From positions 62,001-126,000 of the forward strand of contig NZ_JAHUXA010000013.1 of assembly GCF_019218745.1 (NCBI RefSeq): DNA of 64,000 bases, given 5' to 3'. Source of the stretch: Enterobacter sp. ENT03. GTDB lineage: Bacteria; Pseudomonadota; Gammaproteobacteria; Enterobacterales; Enterobacteriaceae. Shown here piece by piece: positions 1-11,748 of the stretch. A program made the position numbers and the translations under genes. Numbering within the stretch: the first letter of the stretch is position 1; every line of letters starts with the position of its first letter. A model generated the notes under the pieces. The model ran no database searches, had not been told where the DNA came from, and saw only the letters and a program-made list of their open reading frames with translations.

Positions 1-1281
1 ACGCAGGTAGTAGTACAAACCAATCGCGGAGCCGAGCACAACGGCACCGGTCAGCCACCACAGGTTTGCCTGCACACCCACGGCCAGCACGTAGAACTTA
101 CCGATAAAGCCGAGCGTCATCGGGATCCCCGCCAGCGACAGCATCATCACCGTCATGACAGCAGACAGGACCGGACGGTGCCAGAACAGACCACGGTAGG
201 AGTACAGCGAATCGGCATCCGGGCCACGGTACGGACTGGACATCAGACTCACCACGCCGAACGCGCCGAGGCTGCTGAACAGGTAACCGGCCAGATATAC
301 CCCTACCGCTTCCATCGACATCTGACCGCTTTGCAGCGCAATCAGCGCCACCAGCAGATAGCCGAGGTGCGAGATAGAGGAATAGCCCAGCAGACGCTTG
401 ATATTGCTCTGGCTGAGCGCCATCAGGTTACCGAAGATGATGGAAGCGGCGGCGATAATACTCAGCACCATGCGCACCGCGTCACTGTCACCCACTGGCG
501 CATACAAGAACAGACGCATCACCACGCCAAAGATGGCGATTTTGCTGGCGGTCGCCAGGAAGGTGGAAACCGGAGCAGGTGCGCCCTGGTAAACGTCTGG
601 CGTCCACAGATGGAACGGCACCAGCGACAGCTTAAAGCCCAGACCGACGATCATCATACCCAGACCTGCCAGCAGCAGCGGTTCGTGCAGCATGCCGTCG
701 CCCAGGCTCTTACCGAGTTCAGGGAACGACAGGTTGCCCGTCTGCGCGTAGACCAGCGCGATGCCGAACAGCAGGAACGACGAGGCGGCAGCAGACAGAA
801 TGGTGTATTTGATACTGGCTTCCAGCGAGCGTTTCTGACGGAAGGCGTAACCAATCAGGCCGAACAGCGGCAGCGAAATAAGCTCGATACCGAGGAACAG
901 CGAGGCCATATGATTGGCGTTCGCCAGCAGAATGCCACCGAGGGCGGCAATCAGCACCAGCAGATAGAACTCTTCTTTGTTGTCGTAGTAGCCCTCAAGC
1001 CATGGGTACGCGAAGGTACAGGTCGCGAGGCTCGCCAGCAGCACAAGGCCGGTGTAGAGCATCGCGAAACCGTCTACGCGCATCAGCGGTGTGACATCCA
1101 TGGCGCCCGCCTGGCCAACAAACCAGAGCGATACTAACGCGGCGTTAAGTCCAATGACCGACAGCGTGGCATTGAAAAAGTGGTTGCGTCGCCACGCAAT
1201 GGAGAGCATCACAACCACCACCGTCAATCCGACGATCAGCAGCGGTAGCAGCGCAATCAGGTGTTGTGGAGTTATTGTCAT
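1..1281 (-). CDS. nuoN: NADH-quinone oxidoreductase subunit N (partial, C-terminus beyond window)
   Basis: Membrane subunit of respiratory complex I, one of three antiporter-like subunits that pump protons as electrons pass from NADH to quinone. The ATG at 1281 opens a reading frame beginning [15 protein letters not shown], matching E. coli NuoN, and 427 codons stay open to the window edge with no stop. The family is about 485 residues, so roughly 58 C-terminal residues are missing only because the window ends. The protein is hydrophobic throughout. It is the last gene of the nuo operon, starting 6 bases after nuoM stops, which fits co-translation with its partner subunits. Confidence 0.97.
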   Translation of the reverse strand, partial: MTITPQHLIALLPLLIVGLTVVVVMLSIAWRRNHFFNATLSVIGLNAALVSLWFVGQAGAMDVTPLMRVDGFAMLYTGLVLLASLATCTFAYPWLEGYYDNKEEFYLLVLIAALGGILLANANHMASLFLGIELISLPLFGLIGYAFRQKRSLEASIKYTILSAAASSFLLFGIALVYAQTGNLSFPELGKSLGDGMLHEPLLLAGLGMMIVGLGFKLSLVPFHLWTPDVYQGAPAPVSTFLATASKIAIFGVVMRLFLYAPVGDSDAVRMVLSIIAAASIIFGNLMALSQSNIKRLLGYSSISHLGYLLVALIALQSGQMSMEAVGVYLAGYLFSSLGAFGVVSLMSSPYRGPDADSLYSYRGLFWHRPVLSAVMTVMMLSLAGIPMTLGFIGKFYVLAVGVQANLWWLTGAVVLGSAIGLYYYLR

Positions 1282-1287
1282 GGCGAT

Positions 1288-2817
1288 TTACGGCCTTGTA
1301 GTAGAAACGGAATTAACAAACCACTGCTGGATATTACTCATCGCGGAATGCGAGGTATCCAGAATCGGCTGCGGATAGAAGCCAAGCAGTACCAGAAGCA
1401 CGACCAGCAACAGAATGATAAACAGCTCGCGCAGTGACATTCCCGGCAATTCTTTGCTCGCGATCTCGCTCTTCGCTTTACCGAAGAAGGCACGGTGCAG
1501 CATCGCCAGCGAGTAAACCGACGCGAAGACCAGACCGAAGGTAGAGATCACGGTGATCACCGGAACGACCTTAAAGCTTCCGAACAGGATCATGAATTCA
1601 CCGACGAAGTTACCGGTGCCTGGCATCCCGAGGGTGGCCACAGCAAAGAACATCGACAGCGCCGGCAGCCACTTAATTTTGCTCCACAGGCCGCCCATCA
1701 TGCGCATATCACGGGTATGCAGACGCTCGTACAGCTGACCGCAGATGATAAACATACCGGCCGCAGACAGACCGTGAGCAATCATCTGGATCACCGCACC
1801 CTGGTACGCCAGCTGGCTACCGGTATAGATGGCGATCAGCACGAAGCCCATGTGCGAAACAGAGGTGTAAGCAATCAGACGTTTGATGTCCGTCTGGGCG
1901 AACGCCATCCATGCGCCATAGAAGATACCAATCACACCCAGCCACATCGCAATTGGTGCGAACTCGGCGGAAGCGTTCGGGAACAGCGGCAGCGAGAAAC
2001 GCAGCAGACCGTAAGCGGCGGTTTTCAGCAGGATCCCCGCGAGGTCAACAGAACCTGCGGTAGGTGCCTGGGAGTGCGCGTCCGGCAACCAGCCGTGCAG
2101 CGGCACCACCGGCATTTTCACCGCGAAGGCAATGAAGAAGCCCAGCATCAGCAGATATTCAACGCCATGGGACATCGGCGTGTTGAGCAACTGCTCGTAG
2201 CTGAAGGTCCAGACGCCGGTCGCGTTGTAGTGCACGAACACCAGCGCCAGGATGGCAATCAACATCACCAGACCGCTCGCCTGGGTATAGATGAAGAATT
2301 TGGTCGCGGCCGTGATGCGCGTCTTCCCGTCGGAGGCTTTATGGCCCCACAGTGCGATCAGGAAGTACATCGGCACCAGCATCATTTCCCAGAAGAAGAA
2401 GAACAGGAACATGTCGATGGCAAGGAACACGCCGATAACGCCGCCCAGGATCCACATCAGGTTAAGATGGAAGAAACCCTGATATTTCTCGATTTCGCGC
2501 CATGAGCAGAGCACTGCCAGCACGCCGAGGAATCCGGTCAGCACCACCATCAGCAGTGACAGACCATCCAGCGCGAGGTGAATGCTGATACCAAAGCGCG
2601 GGATCCACGGCAGCAGGAACTCAGACTGCCACTGCGGTAAGCCGGTCGATTGGGTCAGAGAGTAGCCGCCCTGCAACCACAGTTGCAGGGAAAGCGCCAG
2701 CGTCAGTCCCATTGTGACCAGCGCGATCCAGCGCGGCATCTTCACGCCGAAGCGTTCGGTCTGCCAGCACAGGAAGCCGCCAATAAACGGGATAAGTATT
2801 AACCAGGGTAATAACAT
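1288..2817 (-). CDS. nuoM: NADH-quinone oxidoreductase subunit M
   Basis: Antiporter-like, proton-translocating membrane subunit of complex I in the inner membrane. The 509-residue product has the same length as E. coli NuoM and begins MLLPWLILIPFIGG. It contains the conserved stretch MPVVPLHGWLPDAHSQAP around residue 235 and the loop DIKRLIAYTSVSHMG about 80 residues later, both typical of the Mrp-antiporter fold (Proton_antipo_M family). Many membrane-spanning segments are visible. It sits between nuoL (41 bases upstream) and nuoN (6 bases downstream) in the operon. Confidence 0.98.
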   Translation of the reverse strand: MLLPWLILIPFIGGFLCWQTERFGVKMPRWIALVTMGLTLALSLQLWLQGGYSLTQSTGLPQWQSEFLLPWIPRFGISIHLALDGLSLLMVVLTGFLGVLAVLCSWREIEKYQGFFHLNLMWILGGVIGVFLAIDMFLFFFFWEMMLVPMYFLIALWGHKASDGKTRITAATKFFIYTQASGLVMLIAILALVFVHYNATGVWTFSYEQLLNTPMSHGVEYLLMLGFFIAFAVKMPVVPLHGWLPDAHSQAPTAGSVDLAGILLKTAAYGLLRFSLPLFPNASAEFAPIAMWLGVIGIFYGAWMAFAQTDIKRLIAYTSVSHMGFVLIAIYTGSQLAYQGAVIQMIAHGLSAAGMFIICGQLYERLHTRDMRMMGGLWSKIKWLPALSMFFAVATLGMPGTGNFVGEFMILFGSFKVVPVITVISTFGLVFASVYSLAMLHRAFFGKAKSEIASKELPGMSLRELFIILLLVVLLVLLGFYPQPILDTSHSAMSNIQQWFVNSVSTTRP

Positions 2818-2858
2818 AGCTGCGTATGTCCCTTATATTCTAAACACTTCACAAAAAA

Positions 2859-4700
2859 TCAACGCAATACCATCAACAGCGCGAGGACGACCACCGCACC
2901 GATGCTCATGGATGCCACATACCAGCGCAGATAGCCGTTTTCGCTAAACAGCAGACCTTTACCTGCCACGCGGGAAAGGATTGCCGGGATGTTCATCAAC
3001 GTATTCAGCGGATCACGCTTGATAAGCCAGGCGATACCGAGGAATGGTTTTACGAAAATTTTGTCATACAGCCAGTCGAAGCCCCAGGCGTTATACCACC
3101 AGGTGCCCAGCAGACGACCTGGCGCGCTGTTCGCGATAGAGCTTACCAGCGTGCGCTTGCCAAGCCACAGCCAGGCAGCAATCAGGATCCCGGCAATCGC
3201 CACCACGCCTGATGCAATTTCCAGCATCATCACGCTGCCATGTTCAAGCTCGGTGGTTTCCGGCAGAACGCCATGCAGCGGCGGTACGATCATTGCGCCA
3301 ATAAAGGTCGACAGCACCAGCAGAACAATCAGCGGCAGATGATGGGTGATGCCCTTCCCTGCGTGTGCGTGAATTTGTTCTTTACCGTGGAAGACGATGA
3401 AAATCATGCGGAAGGTGTACAGCGAGGTCATAAATGCCCCCACCAGACCTGCCACCATCAGATTCATGTGTCCGTTCGCCATAGCACCCGCGAGGATTTC
3501 ATCCTTACTGAAGAAGCCTGCGGTGATCAGCGGCAACGCCGACAGCGCCGCGCCACCCACCAGGAAGCAGACATACACCAGCGGAATAGACTTACGCAGG
3601 CCGCCCATTTTGAAGATGTTCTGCTCATGATGGCAGGCAAGGATCACCGAACCAGAGGAGAGGAACAGCAGCGCTTTAAAGAACGCATGGGTCATCAGAT
3701 GGAAAATCGCCGCATCCCACGCCTGTACGCCAAGCGCCAGGAACATGTAACCAATCTGGCTCATGGTGGAGTAAGCGAGTACGCGTTTGATGTCCGTCTG
3801 CACCAGCGCGGCAAAGCCTGCCATCACCAGCGTTACGGCACCGACAATCCCCACCAGATGCAGGATTTCCGGGGTCATCAGGAACAGACCGTGGGTACGG
3901 GCAATCAGGTAGACACCCGCGGTAACCATGGTTGCGGCGTGGATCAGCGCGGAAACCGGGGTTGGACCCGCCATCGCGTCAGCAAGCCAGGTCTGCAACG
4001 GCAGCTGTGCCGATTTACCGACCGCCCCGCCTAACAGCATCAGCGTCGCCCAGGTGAGCATGTTATTGCCCGCCTCGAAGTGCGCCGGAGCCAGTTCCAC
4101 CATTTCGCGGAAGTTGAGCGTACCCAGTTCGTTATAAAGAATGAACAGCGCGAAGGCTAAGAACACGTCGCCGACGCGGGTCACGACGAAGGCTTTCATC
4201 GCCGCCGCACCATTCTTCGGATCGGTGTAGTAGAAACCGATCAGCAGATAGGAGCACAGGCCCACGCCTTCCCAGCCGAGATACATCAGCAGCAGGTTAT
4301 CCGCCAGTACCAGCACCACCATGCTCGCGATGAACAGGTTGGTGTAGGCGAAGAAGCGGGAGTAACCCTCTTCACCGCGCATGTACCAGGAGGCAAACAT
4401 GTGGATCAGGAAGCCAACGCCGGTCACCACGGAGAGCATGGTCAGCGACAGACCATCCAGCACCAGGTTGAAGCCGATATTGAAATCGCCTACCGACATC
4501 CAGGTCCATAACGGCTGGCTGTAAGCCTGCTGCCCGTTATTAAAGAAGTCGAAGCCAACAATGGCGGTCACCAGCGCCGCCAGACCAACTGACCCCATTC
4601 CGATGGTGGCGGAGAGGTTTTCCGACCAGCGACCACGGGAGAAGGAGAGCAGTAAGAAGCCAATCAATGGCAAAATAATGGTTAAGGCAAGCATGTTCAT
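2859..4700 (-). CDS. nuoL: NADH-quinone oxidoreductase subunit L
   Basis: Largest membrane subunit of complex I, at the far end of the membrane arm. Its C-terminal lateral helix couples the antiporter-like subunits. The product has 613 residues, the normal length. The N-terminal domain shows [19 protein letters not shown], and the central core shows the motif [19 protein letters not shown] that NuoL shares with NuoM and NuoN. The start codon overlaps the nuoK stop by four bases (ATGA), implying translational coupling. No disruption is seen. Confidence 0.98.
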   Translation of the reverse strand: MNMLALTIILPLIGFLLLSFSRGRWSENLSATIGMGSVGLAALVTAIVGFDFFNNGQQAYSQPLWTWMSVGDFNIGFNLVLDGLSLTMLSVVTGVGFLIHMFASWYMRGEEGYSRFFAYTNLFIASMVVLVLADNLLLMYLGWEGVGLCSYLLIGFYYTDPKNGAAAMKAFVVTRVGDVFLAFALFILYNELGTLNFREMVELAPAHFEAGNNMLTWATLMLLGGAVGKSAQLPLQTWLADAMAGPTPVSALIHAATMVTAGVYLIARTHGLFLMTPEILHLVGIVGAVTLVMAGFAALVQTDIKRVLAYSTMSQIGYMFLALGVQAWDAAIFHLMTHAFFKALLFLSSGSVILACHHEQNIFKMGGLRKSIPLVYVCFLVGGAALSALPLITAGFFSKDEILAGAMANGHMNLMVAGLVGAFMTSLYTFRMIFIVFHGKEQIHAHAGKGITHHLPLIVLLVLSTFIGAMIVPPLHGVLPETTELEHGSVMMLEIASGVVAIAGILIAAWLWLGKRTLVSSIANSAPGRLLGTWWYNAWGFDWLYDKIFVKPFLGIAWLIKRDPLNTLMNIPAILSRVAGKGLLFSENGYLRWYVASMSIGAVVVLALLMVLR

Positions 4701-4999
4701 CCACGCAACTCACTTACTGAATCGATATTCAGGCTCTGGCGACGGCGATGCAGTTGCAGTAACAGCGCGAGACCAATACTGGCTTCTGCTGCCGCAAGGC
4801 TGATGGCGAGGATATACATCACCTGTCCATCGGTCTGGCCCCAGTAGCTACCGGCGACGACAAAAGCCAGCGCCGCCGCGTTTATCATGATTTCCAGCCC
4901 AATCAGCATAAACAGCAGATTGCGACGGATAACCAGACCGGTCAGCCCGAGTACAAACAGTATCGCGGCGAGGATCAGTCCATGTTGTAAGGGGATCAT
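4697..4999 (-). CDS. nuoK: NADH-quinone oxidoreductase subunit K
   Basis: Small membrane subunit of complex I (100 residues, as in E. coli), homologous to mitochondrial ND4L and MrpC. It has three predicted membrane helices. The buried glutamates needed for proton transfer are present in [15 protein letters not shown] and in [15 protein letters not shown]. The gene overlaps nuoJ upstream and nuoL downstream by four bases each, so the three genes are probably translated as a coupled block. Confidence 0.98.
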   Translation of the reverse strand: MIPLQHGLILAAILFVLGLTGLVIRRNLLFMLIGLEIMINAAALAFVVAGSYWGQTDGQVMYILAISLAAAEASIGLALLLQLHRRRQSLNIDSVSELRG

Positions 5000-5547
5000 G
5001 CGTGCTCCTCCGTTTTTCTTTTCGCATCGCCAGGACGGTTACTGAGCACTTCGCCTGCGCGTTCTTCACGACCCACGTGGAAGGCAACAACCAGACCCGC
5101 CAGCAGCAGCATTGACGCCAGTTCAACCGCCAGAACATACGGCCCGAACAGGGTAATACCCACCGCTTTCGCGCTGATTGAGGTCCCGTCGATGCCCTGA
5201 TCGTTCACGCCAAGGATGGCGTAAATCATCACCGCCAGCAGAACAGCAGATAACGCCGCCGGACCTAACCAGATTTGCGGTTTCAGCCACTGACGTTCCT
5301 GCTCAATCTCAGCACCACCGAGGTTCAGCATCATCACCACGAACACGAACAGCACCATAATGGCCCCGGCGTAGACGATGATTTCCAGGGCACCCGCAAA
5401 ATAGGCGCCTAAGGAGAAGAAGACCCCGGCAATCGCCAGCAGGGACACAATCAGGTACAGCAGAGCATGCACCGGATTGGTGTGGGTTATCACCCGCAGC
5501 GTCGTCAGGATGGCAACCAGGCCACAGATATAAAAAGCGAACTCCAT
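4996..5547 (-). CDS. nuoJ: NADH-quinone oxidoreductase subunit J
   Basis: Membrane subunit of complex I (ND6 homologue) lying near the quinone site and the central hydrophilic axis. The product has 183 residues, one fewer than E. coli NuoJ, and begins [19 protein letters not shown]. Five hydrophobic segments are followed by a charged tail ([14 protein letters not shown]). The conserved helix [20 protein letters not shown] is intact. It lies 11 bases after nuoI and overlaps nuoK. Confidence 0.98.
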   Translation of the reverse strand: MEFAFYICGLVAILTTLRVITHTNPVHALLYLIVSLLAIAGVFFSLGAYFAGALEIIVYAGAIMVLFVFVVMMLNLGGAEIEQERQWLKPQIWLGPAALSAVLLAVMIYAILGVNDQGIDGTSISAKAVGITLFGPYVLAVELASMLLLAGLVVAFHVGREERAGEVLSNRPGDAKRKTEEHA

Positions 5548-5558
5548 TGCCCCTCTCC

Positions 5559-6101
5559 TTACGGTAACAGGCCTTTGACGTCGATAGGTTTGGCTTCGTT
5601 TTCCGCTTCACCTTTATCTTTGCCGTCGATTGCCATACCTGCCATCCGGTAGTAGTTATATTCCGGGTATTTGCCCGGACCGGAGATCAGCAGATCCTCT
5701 TTTTCGTAGACCAAATCCTGACGCTTGAACTCGCCAAGCTCGAAATCCGGCGTCAACTGGATCGCCGTTGTCGGGCAGGCCTCTTCACACATGCCGCAGA
5801 AAATGCAGCGTGAGAAGTTAATGCGGAAAAACTCCGGATACCAGCGGCCATCTTTCGTCTCTGCTTTTTGCAGAGAGATACAGCCTACCGGGCAGGCAAC
5901 CGCACACAGGTTACAGGCGACGCAGCGCTCGGCACCGTCCGGATCGCGCGTCAGCACGATACGGCCACGGTAACGAGGAGCCAGATAAACCGGCTCTTCC
6001 GGGTACATGCGCGTTTCACGTTTGGCGAACGCGTGCAGGCCGATCATCCAGATACTGCGAACCTGGGTGCCGAAGCCCACTATTATTTCTTTTAAAGTCA
6101 T
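5559..6101 (-). CDS. nuoI: NADH-quinone oxidoreductase subunit I (2x[4Fe-4S])
   Basis: Peripheral iron-sulfur subunit of complex I that carries clusters N6a and N6b between NuoG and NuoB. The product has 180 residues when started at the ATG at 6101 ([13 protein letters not shown]), which matches the E. coli protein; the frame is open further upstream, but that stretch overlaps the end of nuoH and has no family support. Two ferredoxin motifs are visible: Cys60, 63, 66, 70 ([12 protein letters not shown]) and Cys99, 102, 105, 109 ([12 protein letters not shown]). Confidence 0.97.
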   Translation of the reverse strand: MTLKEIIVGFGTQVRSIWMIGLHAFAKRETRMYPEEPVYLAPRYRGRIVLTRDPDGAERCVACNLCAVACPVGCISLQKAETKDGRWYPEFFRINFSRCIFCGMCEEACPTTAIQLTPDFELGEFKRQDLVYEKEDLLISGPGKYPEYNYYRMAGMAIDGKDKGEAENEAKPIDVKGLLP

Positions 6102-6115
6102 GGTCTTTTCACCCC

Positions 6116-7093
6116 TTATTGCGCCTGCCAGAGAATGACAGCCGCGGTGCCCAGCAAGTTGAGTAGCGTCAGCGGCAGGCAAACTTTCCAGCCGAAGGAC
6201 ATCACCTGGTCATAACGCGGACGCGGTAATGCTGCGCGGATCAAAATGAACATCATCATGAAGAACGCGGTTTTCAGCGCGAACCAGATGAAGGGCGGTA
6301 AGAACGGGCCATGCCAGCCACCGAAGAACAGGGTAACCATCAGCGCGGAAATGGTGACGATACCGATGTACTCCCCCACGAAGAACAGACCGAATTTCAT
6401 ACCGGAATATTCAATGTGGTAACCGTCGGCCAGTTCCTGCTCGGCTTCCGGTTGGTCAAACGGGTGACGGTGACACACTGCCACGCCCGCGATAGCAAAG
6501 GTGATAAACCCGAAGAACTGCGGGATCACGTTCCAGATGTCGGCCTGGTTGTTGACGATGTCGGTCATATTAAATGAACCGGCCTGCGCCACCACGCCCA
6601 TCAGCGAGAGACCAAGAAACACTTCATAGCTCAGCGTTTGCGCAGACGCACGCATCGCGCCAAGCAGCGAGTATTTGTTGTTGCTCGACCAGCCGGCGAA
6701 CAGCACGGCGTACACCGCGAGGCCTGCCATCATCAGGAAGAACAGGATACCGATGTTCAGATCGGCCACCACCCACGACGGGCTGACCGGCACGATAGCA
6801 AAGGCCAGCAACAGCGAGGTAAAGGCGATCATCGGGGCCAGGGTGAAAATCACACGGTCGGTGAATTTCGGGACCCAGTCCTCTTTGAAGAACATCTTGA
6901 TCATGTCCGCGACCAGCTGGAGTGAGCCACCCCAGCCTACGCGGTTCGGTCCGTAACGGTTCTGGAACAGGCCCAGCAGACGACGTTCACCAAAACTCAT
7001 GAACGCGCCACAGGTCACCACGACCAGCAGAATAACCACCGCTTTGAGAATGCTGAGCAGGATGTCAATCAACTCCGGGGTAAACCAACTCAT
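6116..7093 (-). CDS. nuoH: NADH-quinone oxidoreductase subunit H
   Basis: Membrane subunit of complex I (ND1 homologue) that forms the quinone-binding chamber with NuoB and NuoD. It has 325 residues, identical in length to E. coli NuoH. The conserved segments [20 protein letters not shown] near the N-terminus and [19 protein letters not shown] in the second half are both present. Its start overlaps the nuoG stop by four bases. Confidence 0.98.
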   Translation of the reverse strand: MSWFTPELIDILLSILKAVVILLVVVTCGAFMSFGERRLLGLFQNRYGPNRVGWGGSLQLVADMIKMFFKEDWVPKFTDRVIFTLAPMIAFTSLLLAFAIVPVSPSWVVADLNIGILFFLMMAGLAVYAVLFAGWSSNNKYSLLGAMRASAQTLSYEVFLGLSLMGVVAQAGSFNMTDIVNNQADIWNVIPQFFGFITFAIAGVAVCHRHPFDQPEAEQELADGYHIEYSGMKFGLFFVGEYIGIVTISALMVTLFFGGWHGPFLPPFIWFALKTAFFMMMFILIRAALPRPRYDQVMSFGWKVCLPLTLLNLLGTAAVILWQAQ

Positions 7094-9822
7094 TGCTGTG
7101 CCTCCTGCAGATCCTCAACACGTGCGCCTGCCAGTACCGGCGCGATGCCCGGCAGTCCCATCGGCAAGCCGACCTGCCCTGCCGTCAGTCCTTCAGAAAT
7201 CACCAGCGGTAAGCTGACCGTCTGACCTTCATAGCTGAACGCGACTTTCGCCCCGGCATTCACACCCAGTTTCGCGGCGTCTGCCGGATTGAGCGCGATG
7301 TACGGCTGCGGCATACGGCTCTGGAAGACCGGTGAACGCTGAGACATTTCGTCACTGCCGAACAGATGGTAGTAAGGCGCAACACGCCATTTCCCTTCTT
7401 CAGCCTGGAATCCCGCCGGTACATGATCGAAGTATTCCAGACCGCTGTCTGAGGCTTCGATCAGACGAACACCCGGATCGCCATGACGCAGTTTACCGCC
7501 CACTTCAGCCTGGAACTTGTTCCATGCCTGTGGGGAGTTCCAGCCGGGTGCCCACGCAAACGGAATTTGCGAGCGCGGTGCGGATGGCTGGTTGTTCCCT
7601 TCCATAGAGAAGGCAAACATGGTGTCTTTGTCCTGCGGCTGACGCGGTTCATGAACGCTAATGTTAGCGCGCATGGCGGTACGGCCACTGTAACGGTGCG
7701 GTTCACGGGCCAGTTTTTGACCACGAATGCGGAAGCTGGCATCCGGCGCGGCATCTTTGATCCCGGCCAGCTGCGGCAGCGCAGCAACGGCGGCGTCGAT
7801 CACGTGATCGAGCTGCGTCCAGTCCACTTCGCGGCTTTCCACGGTGCTGTGCAGCGAGTGCAGCCAGCGCCAGCTTTCCAGCATGATGGCGTTGCGGTCG
7901 TAGTAAGACGGATCGTAAACCTGGAAGAAACGCTGTGCGCGGCCTTCGTTGTTGATCACCGTACCATCGCTTTCCGCAAAGCTGGCCGTGGAGAGCACCA
8001 GATGCGCTTTATCCATGATCGCCGTGCGCTGATGGTCGATAACCATCACCAGCGGCGCTTTGGAGAGCGCGGCGTCAACGCGGGCAGCAGAAGCATGACG
8101 GTGCAGATCGTTTTCCAGGATCACCACCGCATCAGCGCGGCCGGTTTCCAGTTCGCTCAGGGCATCGTCAAGCGAGCCGCCGCCGATCATACCAAGACCG
8201 ACGCTGTTCACTGCACGGGCAATCATGGTCACGCCGACATCCGCGCCACGGCCTTTCAGCGCTTTGGCGACGTTAGCGGCGGCCTGGATCACGGCGGTGC
8301 TACCAGCGTTAGTACCGGAGATAATCAACGGTTTTTTCGCGCCCGCTAACGCCTGCACGATCACGTCGATCTTGTTTTGCAGATCGCGATCGATGCCTTC
8401 AACGGCCGGTGCGCTGGCGTCAAGTGCATTAGCGATGGCAAAGCCTAAACGCGCCTGGTCTTCAACCGGTGCACGATAGGTCCACGCCGCGATGTCGTCC
8501 ATGCGCGTGCTGTCAACGTTGGTGACAAACAGCGGATGTTTGGCACGCTGGCCGATGTTCAGGATCGCCGCGATCTGCCAGTCCGCCACTTTCTGCGCGG
8601 CAGCCATTTCACGTGCTTTTCCTTTCACTGCCTGACGCACTGCCAGCGCGACGCGCGCGCCGGTCTGGGTAATGTCTTCGCCCAGTACCAGTACTGCATC
8701 GTAAGATTCGATTTCGCGCAGCGCCGGAGTATGAATGCCGCTTTCACGCAGCACTTTCAGCATCAGTTCCAGACGTTCCTGCTCACCACTTGCGATACCG
8801 GTGTAGAAGTTTTCCGCGCCGACCAGTTCACGCAGTGCGAAGTTGCTTTCCACGCTGGCGCGCGGGGAGCCGATACCGATCACTTTCTTCGACTGACGCA
8901 GAATATCTGCCGCGCCTTGCATCGCCTGTTCGGCGTTCAGCGTGATCAGATCGTCGCCACGGCGCTGCACCGGCTGACGCGGACGGTCTTTCAGGTTCAC
9001 ATAGCCATAGCCAAAACGACCACGGTCACAGAGGAAGTAGTGGTTAACGGTGCCGTTATAACGGTTTTCGATGCGACGCAGTTCGCCGTAACGCTCACCC
9101 GGGCTGGTGTTACAGCCAAGGGAACACTGCTGGCAGATGCTCGGCGCAAACTGCATGTCCCATTTACGGTTATAGCGCTCGGAGTGCGTTTTATCGGTGA
9201 ACACGCCGGTCGGGCAGATTTCCACCAGGTTACCGGAGAATTCGCTTTCCAGTACGCCGTCTTCCGGACGACCGAAATAGACGTTATCGTGCGCGCCGTA
9301 TACGCCCAGATCGGTGCCGTCAGCATAATCTTTGTAGTAACGCACGCAGCGGTAGCAGGCGATGCAGCGGTTCATTTCATGCGAGATGAACGGCCCCAGG
9401 TCCTGATTACGGTGGGTACGCTTGGTGAAGCGGTAACGACGGAAGCTGTGACCGGTCATGACGGTCATATCCTGAAGGTGGCAGTTGCCGCCCTCTTCAC
9501 AAACCGGGCAGTCGTGCGGGTGGTTAGTCATTAACCACTCCACCACGCTCTCGCGGAACTGTTTCGCTTCTGCGTCGTCGATAGAAATAAAGGTGCCATC
9601 AGTGGCAGGTGTCATACAGGACATGACCAGGCGGCCACGCGTGTCTTCCGCATTCTGGTACTGCTTCACCGCACACTGGCGGCAAGCACCCACGCTACCC
9701 AGCGCCGGATGCCAGCAAAAATACGGAATATCAAGACCTAACGAGAGACATGCCTGTAGCAGGTTGTCCGCCCCGTTGACCTCGTAATCTTTGCCGTCTA
9801 CATGGATCGTAGCCATTAGCAT
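7090..9822 (-). CDS. nuoG: NADH-quinone oxidoreductase subunit G
   Basis: Largest soluble subunit of complex I (910 residues). The N-terminal ferredoxin-like domain binds [2Fe-2S] and [4Fe-4S] clusters: the segments PYFCWHP and GACRQCAV are seen near residue 40, the HX3CX2C-type ligands in [12 protein letters not shown] near residue 100, and [11 protein letters not shown] near residue 150. The motif CQQCSLGCN marks the start of the molybdopterin-oxidoreductase-like domain and the extra cluster N7 found in enterobacterial NuoG. The start could also be the second ATG at 9816 (MATIHVDG). An 89-base spacer separates it from nuoF; this spacer has a 7-base inverted repeat (ATTCAGG/CCTGAAT) and no gene. 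Confidence 0.98.
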   Translation of the reverse strand: MLMATIHVDGKDYEVNGADNLLQACLSLGLDIPYFCWHPALGSVGACRQCAVKQYQNAEDTRGRLVMSCMTPATDGTFISIDDAEAKQFRESVVEWLMTNHPHDCPVCEEGGNCHLQDMTVMTGHSFRRYRFTKRTHRNQDLGPFISHEMNRCIACYRCVRYYKDYADGTDLGVYGAHDNVYFGRPEDGVLESEFSGNLVEICPTGVFTDKTHSERYNRKWDMQFAPSICQQCSLGCNTSPGERYGELRRIENRYNGTVNHYFLCDRGRFGYGYVNLKDRPRQPVQRRGDDLITLNAEQAMQGAADILRQSKKVIGIGSPRASVESNFALRELVGAENFYTGIASGEQERLELMLKVLRESGIHTPALREIESYDAVLVLGEDITQTGARVALAVRQAVKGKAREMAAAQKVADWQIAAILNIGQRAKHPLFVTNVDSTRMDDIAAWTYRAPVEDQARLGFAIANALDASAPAVEGIDRDLQNKIDVIVQALAGAKKPLIISGTNAGSTAVIQAAANVAKALKGRGADVGVTMIARAVNSVGLGMIGGGSLDDALSELETGRADAVVILENDLHRHASAARVDAALSKAPLVMVIDHQRTAIMDKAHLVLSTASFAESDGTVINNEGRAQRFFQVYDPSYYDRNAIMLESWRWLHSLHSTVESREVDWTQLDHVIDAAVAALPQLAGIKDAAPDASFRIRGQKLAREPHRYSGRTAMRANISVHEPRQPQDKDTMFAFSMEGNNQPSAPRSQIPFAWAPGWNSPQAWNKFQAEVGGKLRHGDPGVRLIEASDSGLEYFDHVPAGFQAEEGKWRVAPYYHLFGSDEMSQRSPVFQSRMPQPYIALNPADAAKLGVNAGAKVAFSYEGQTVSLPLVISEGLTAGQVGLPMGLPGIAPVLAGARVEDLQEAQQ

Positions 9823-9911
9823 GCTTCCAAATTAAAAAATTGTTACCACTTCCTCATTCAGGCCGCCTCTGCGTTGGCTGCCTTGATGCAACCTGAATGA
9901 ACTTGTGGGCT

Positions 9912-11249
9912 TTACCAGCGAGCTTTCAACAGGTTCGGCTGAATACCGCTGATTGCATGGGTATTGCTGAACGGCTGTTTGATGCCAGCTTCGAATTCTT
10001 CGCGGAAATATTTAATCGCGCTTTGCAGCGGTTCGACCGCACCCGGCGCATGAGCGCAGAAGGTTTTGCCCGGCCCGAGGAAACGACACAGTTGCTCAAG
10101 TGTCTCGATATCCCCTGGCTGGCCTTCGCCACGCTCGATAGCACGCAGGATCTTCACGCTCCATGGCAGTCCGTCGCGGCACGGCGTACACCAGCCGCAG
10201 GACTCACGGGCAAAGAACTCTTCCAGGTTACGCACAAGGCCGACCATGCCGATTTCGTGATCCACAGCCATCGCCAGCGCCGTACCTAAACGACTGCCCG
10301 CTTTGCCGATGCTTTCGAATTCCATTGGCAGATCGAGATGCGCTTCGGTCAGGAAGTCGGTACCCGCGCCACCTGGCTGCCAGGCTTTAAACTTCAGGCC
10401 ATCGCGCATACCGCCCGCGTAATCTTCGAGGATTTCACGTGCGGTGGTGCCGAACGGTAATTCCCACAAGCCCGGATTTTTTACGCGGCCAGAGAAGCCC
10501 ATCAGCTTGGTACCAGCATCTTTGCTTTGCGAGATGTTCTGATACCACTCCACGCCGTTGGCAAGGATCGCCGGCACGTTACATAACGTCTCAACGTTGT
10601 TAACGCAGGTCGGTTTGCCCCACACGCCGGAGCTTGCCGGGAACGGTGGCTTGGAACGCGGGTTCGCACGGCGGCCTTCGAGAGAGTTAATCAGCGCGGT
10701 TTCTTCACCACAGATATAACGCCCTGCCCCGGTATGTACGAACAGCTCGAAGTCAAAACCGGTGCCCATGATATTTTTGCCAAGCAGACCGGCTTCGGTC
10801 GCCTCAGCAATCGCACGACGCAGATGGACAGCGGCTTCAATATATTCGCCGCGCAGGAAGATGTAGCCACGGTACGCTTTCAGCGCAAACGCGGAAATGA
10901 GCATGCCTTCCACCAGCAGGTGCGGCAGTTGCTCCATCAGCAGACGGTCTTTATAGGTGCCCGGCTCCATTTCATCGGCGTTACACAGCAGGTAACGGAT
11001 ATTCATGGATTCGTCTTTCGGCATCAGGCTCCACTTAAGACCGGTGGAGAAACCCGCGCCGCCGCGCCCTTTCAGACCGGAGTCTTTGACGGCGTTGACG
11101 ATGTCGTCCGGTGCCATGCCGGTCAGCGCTTTACGCGCGCCTTCATAGCCATTTTTGCTCTGGTATTCTTCTAACCATACCGGCTGTTTGTCATCGCGCA
11201 GACGCCAGGTCAGCGGATGCATTTCGGGAGTACGGATAACGTTTTTCAT
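9912..11249 (-). CDS. nuoF: NADH-quinone oxidoreductase subunit F (NADH/FMN-binding)
   Basis: Subunit that oxidises NADH using FMN and passes electrons to cluster N3. It has 445 residues. The glycine-rich nucleotide-binding loop [13 protein letters not shown] starts at residue 61, and the [4Fe-4S] site reads [12 protein letters not shown] about 90 residues from the end, with the fourth ligand in FCAHAPG. The ATG overlaps the nuoE stop by four bases. Product and length match E. coli NuoF. Confidence 0.98.
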   Translation of the reverse strand: MKNVIRTPEMHPLTWRLRDDKQPVWLEEYQSKNGYEGARKALTGMAPDDIVNAVKDSGLKGRGGAGFSTGLKWSLMPKDESMNIRYLLCNADEMEPGTYKDRLLMEQLPHLLVEGMLISAFALKAYRGYIFLRGEYIEAAVHLRRAIAEATEAGLLGKNIMGTGFDFELFVHTGAGRYICGEETALINSLEGRRANPRSKPPFPASSGVWGKPTCVNNVETLCNVPAILANGVEWYQNISQSKDAGTKLMGFSGRVKNPGLWELPFGTTAREILEDYAGGMRDGLKFKAWQPGGAGTDFLTEAHLDLPMEFESIGKAGSRLGTALAMAVDHEIGMVGLVRNLEEFFARESCGWCTPCRDGLPWSVKILRAIERGEGQPGDIETLEQLCRFLGPGKTFCAHAPGAVEPLQSAIKYFREEFEAGIKQPFSNTHAISGIQPNLLKARW

Positions 11250-11746
11250 TTATACCGCTCCAGCAGGTCAGGGATTGCCTCCGGCGTCAGATGGCTGTGA
11301 GTGTCCTCATCAATCATCATGCTCGGGCCTTTGTCGCAGTTACCCAGGCAGCAGGTCGGCAGCAGCGTAAAGCGACCGTCGAAGGTCGTTTGCCCCGGCT
11401 TGATATTGAGCTTTTGCTCAATCGCCGACTGAATGCCCTGATAGCCGGTGATGTGACACACTACGCTGTCGCAGTAGCGGATCACATGGCGGCCAACCGG
11501 CTGACGGAAGATCTGGCTGTAGAACGTTGCCACGCCTTCCACGTCACTTGCCGGAATATCCAGCACTTCTGCGATCGCATAGATCGCGCCATCCGGCACC
11601 CAGCCACGCTGTTTCTGAACGATTTTCAGCGCTTCAATGGACGCCGCACGCGGATCTTCGTAGTGGTGCTTCTCGTGCTCAATCGCATCGCGCTCGAGCG
11701 CACTCAGCTCGAAAGCCTCGGTCTGTGGTTGTTGATTCTCGTGCAT
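11246..11746 (-). CDS. nuoE: NADH-quinone oxidoreductase subunit E ([2Fe-2S])
   Basis: Thioredoxin-like subunit of the NADH-dehydrogenase module of complex I, carrying the off-pathway cluster N1a. It has 166 residues. The four cysteine ligands are visible as Cys92 and Cys97 (YCDSVVCHI) and Cys132/133 with Cys137 ([11 protein letters not shown]). It begins two bases after the nuoC stop and overlaps nuoF. Confidence 0.98.
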   Translation of the reverse strand: MHENQQPQTEAFELSALERDAIEHEKHHYEDPRAASIEALKIVQKQRGWVPDGAIYAIAEVLDIPASDVEGVATFYSQIFRQPVGRHVIRYCDSVVCHITGYQGIQSAIEQKLNIKPGQTTFDGRFTLLPTCCLGNCDKGPSMMIDEDTHSHLTPEAIPDLLERYK

Positions 11747-11748
11747 AA

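Noticed and set aside
178-1137. Long plus-strand ORF opposite nuoN, and similar long plus-strand frames opposite nuoM, nuoL, nuoG and nuoC
   Set aside because: They are antisense to conserved complex I genes, have His/Gln/Arg-rich composition typical of antisense reading in GC-rich coding DNA, and match no family.
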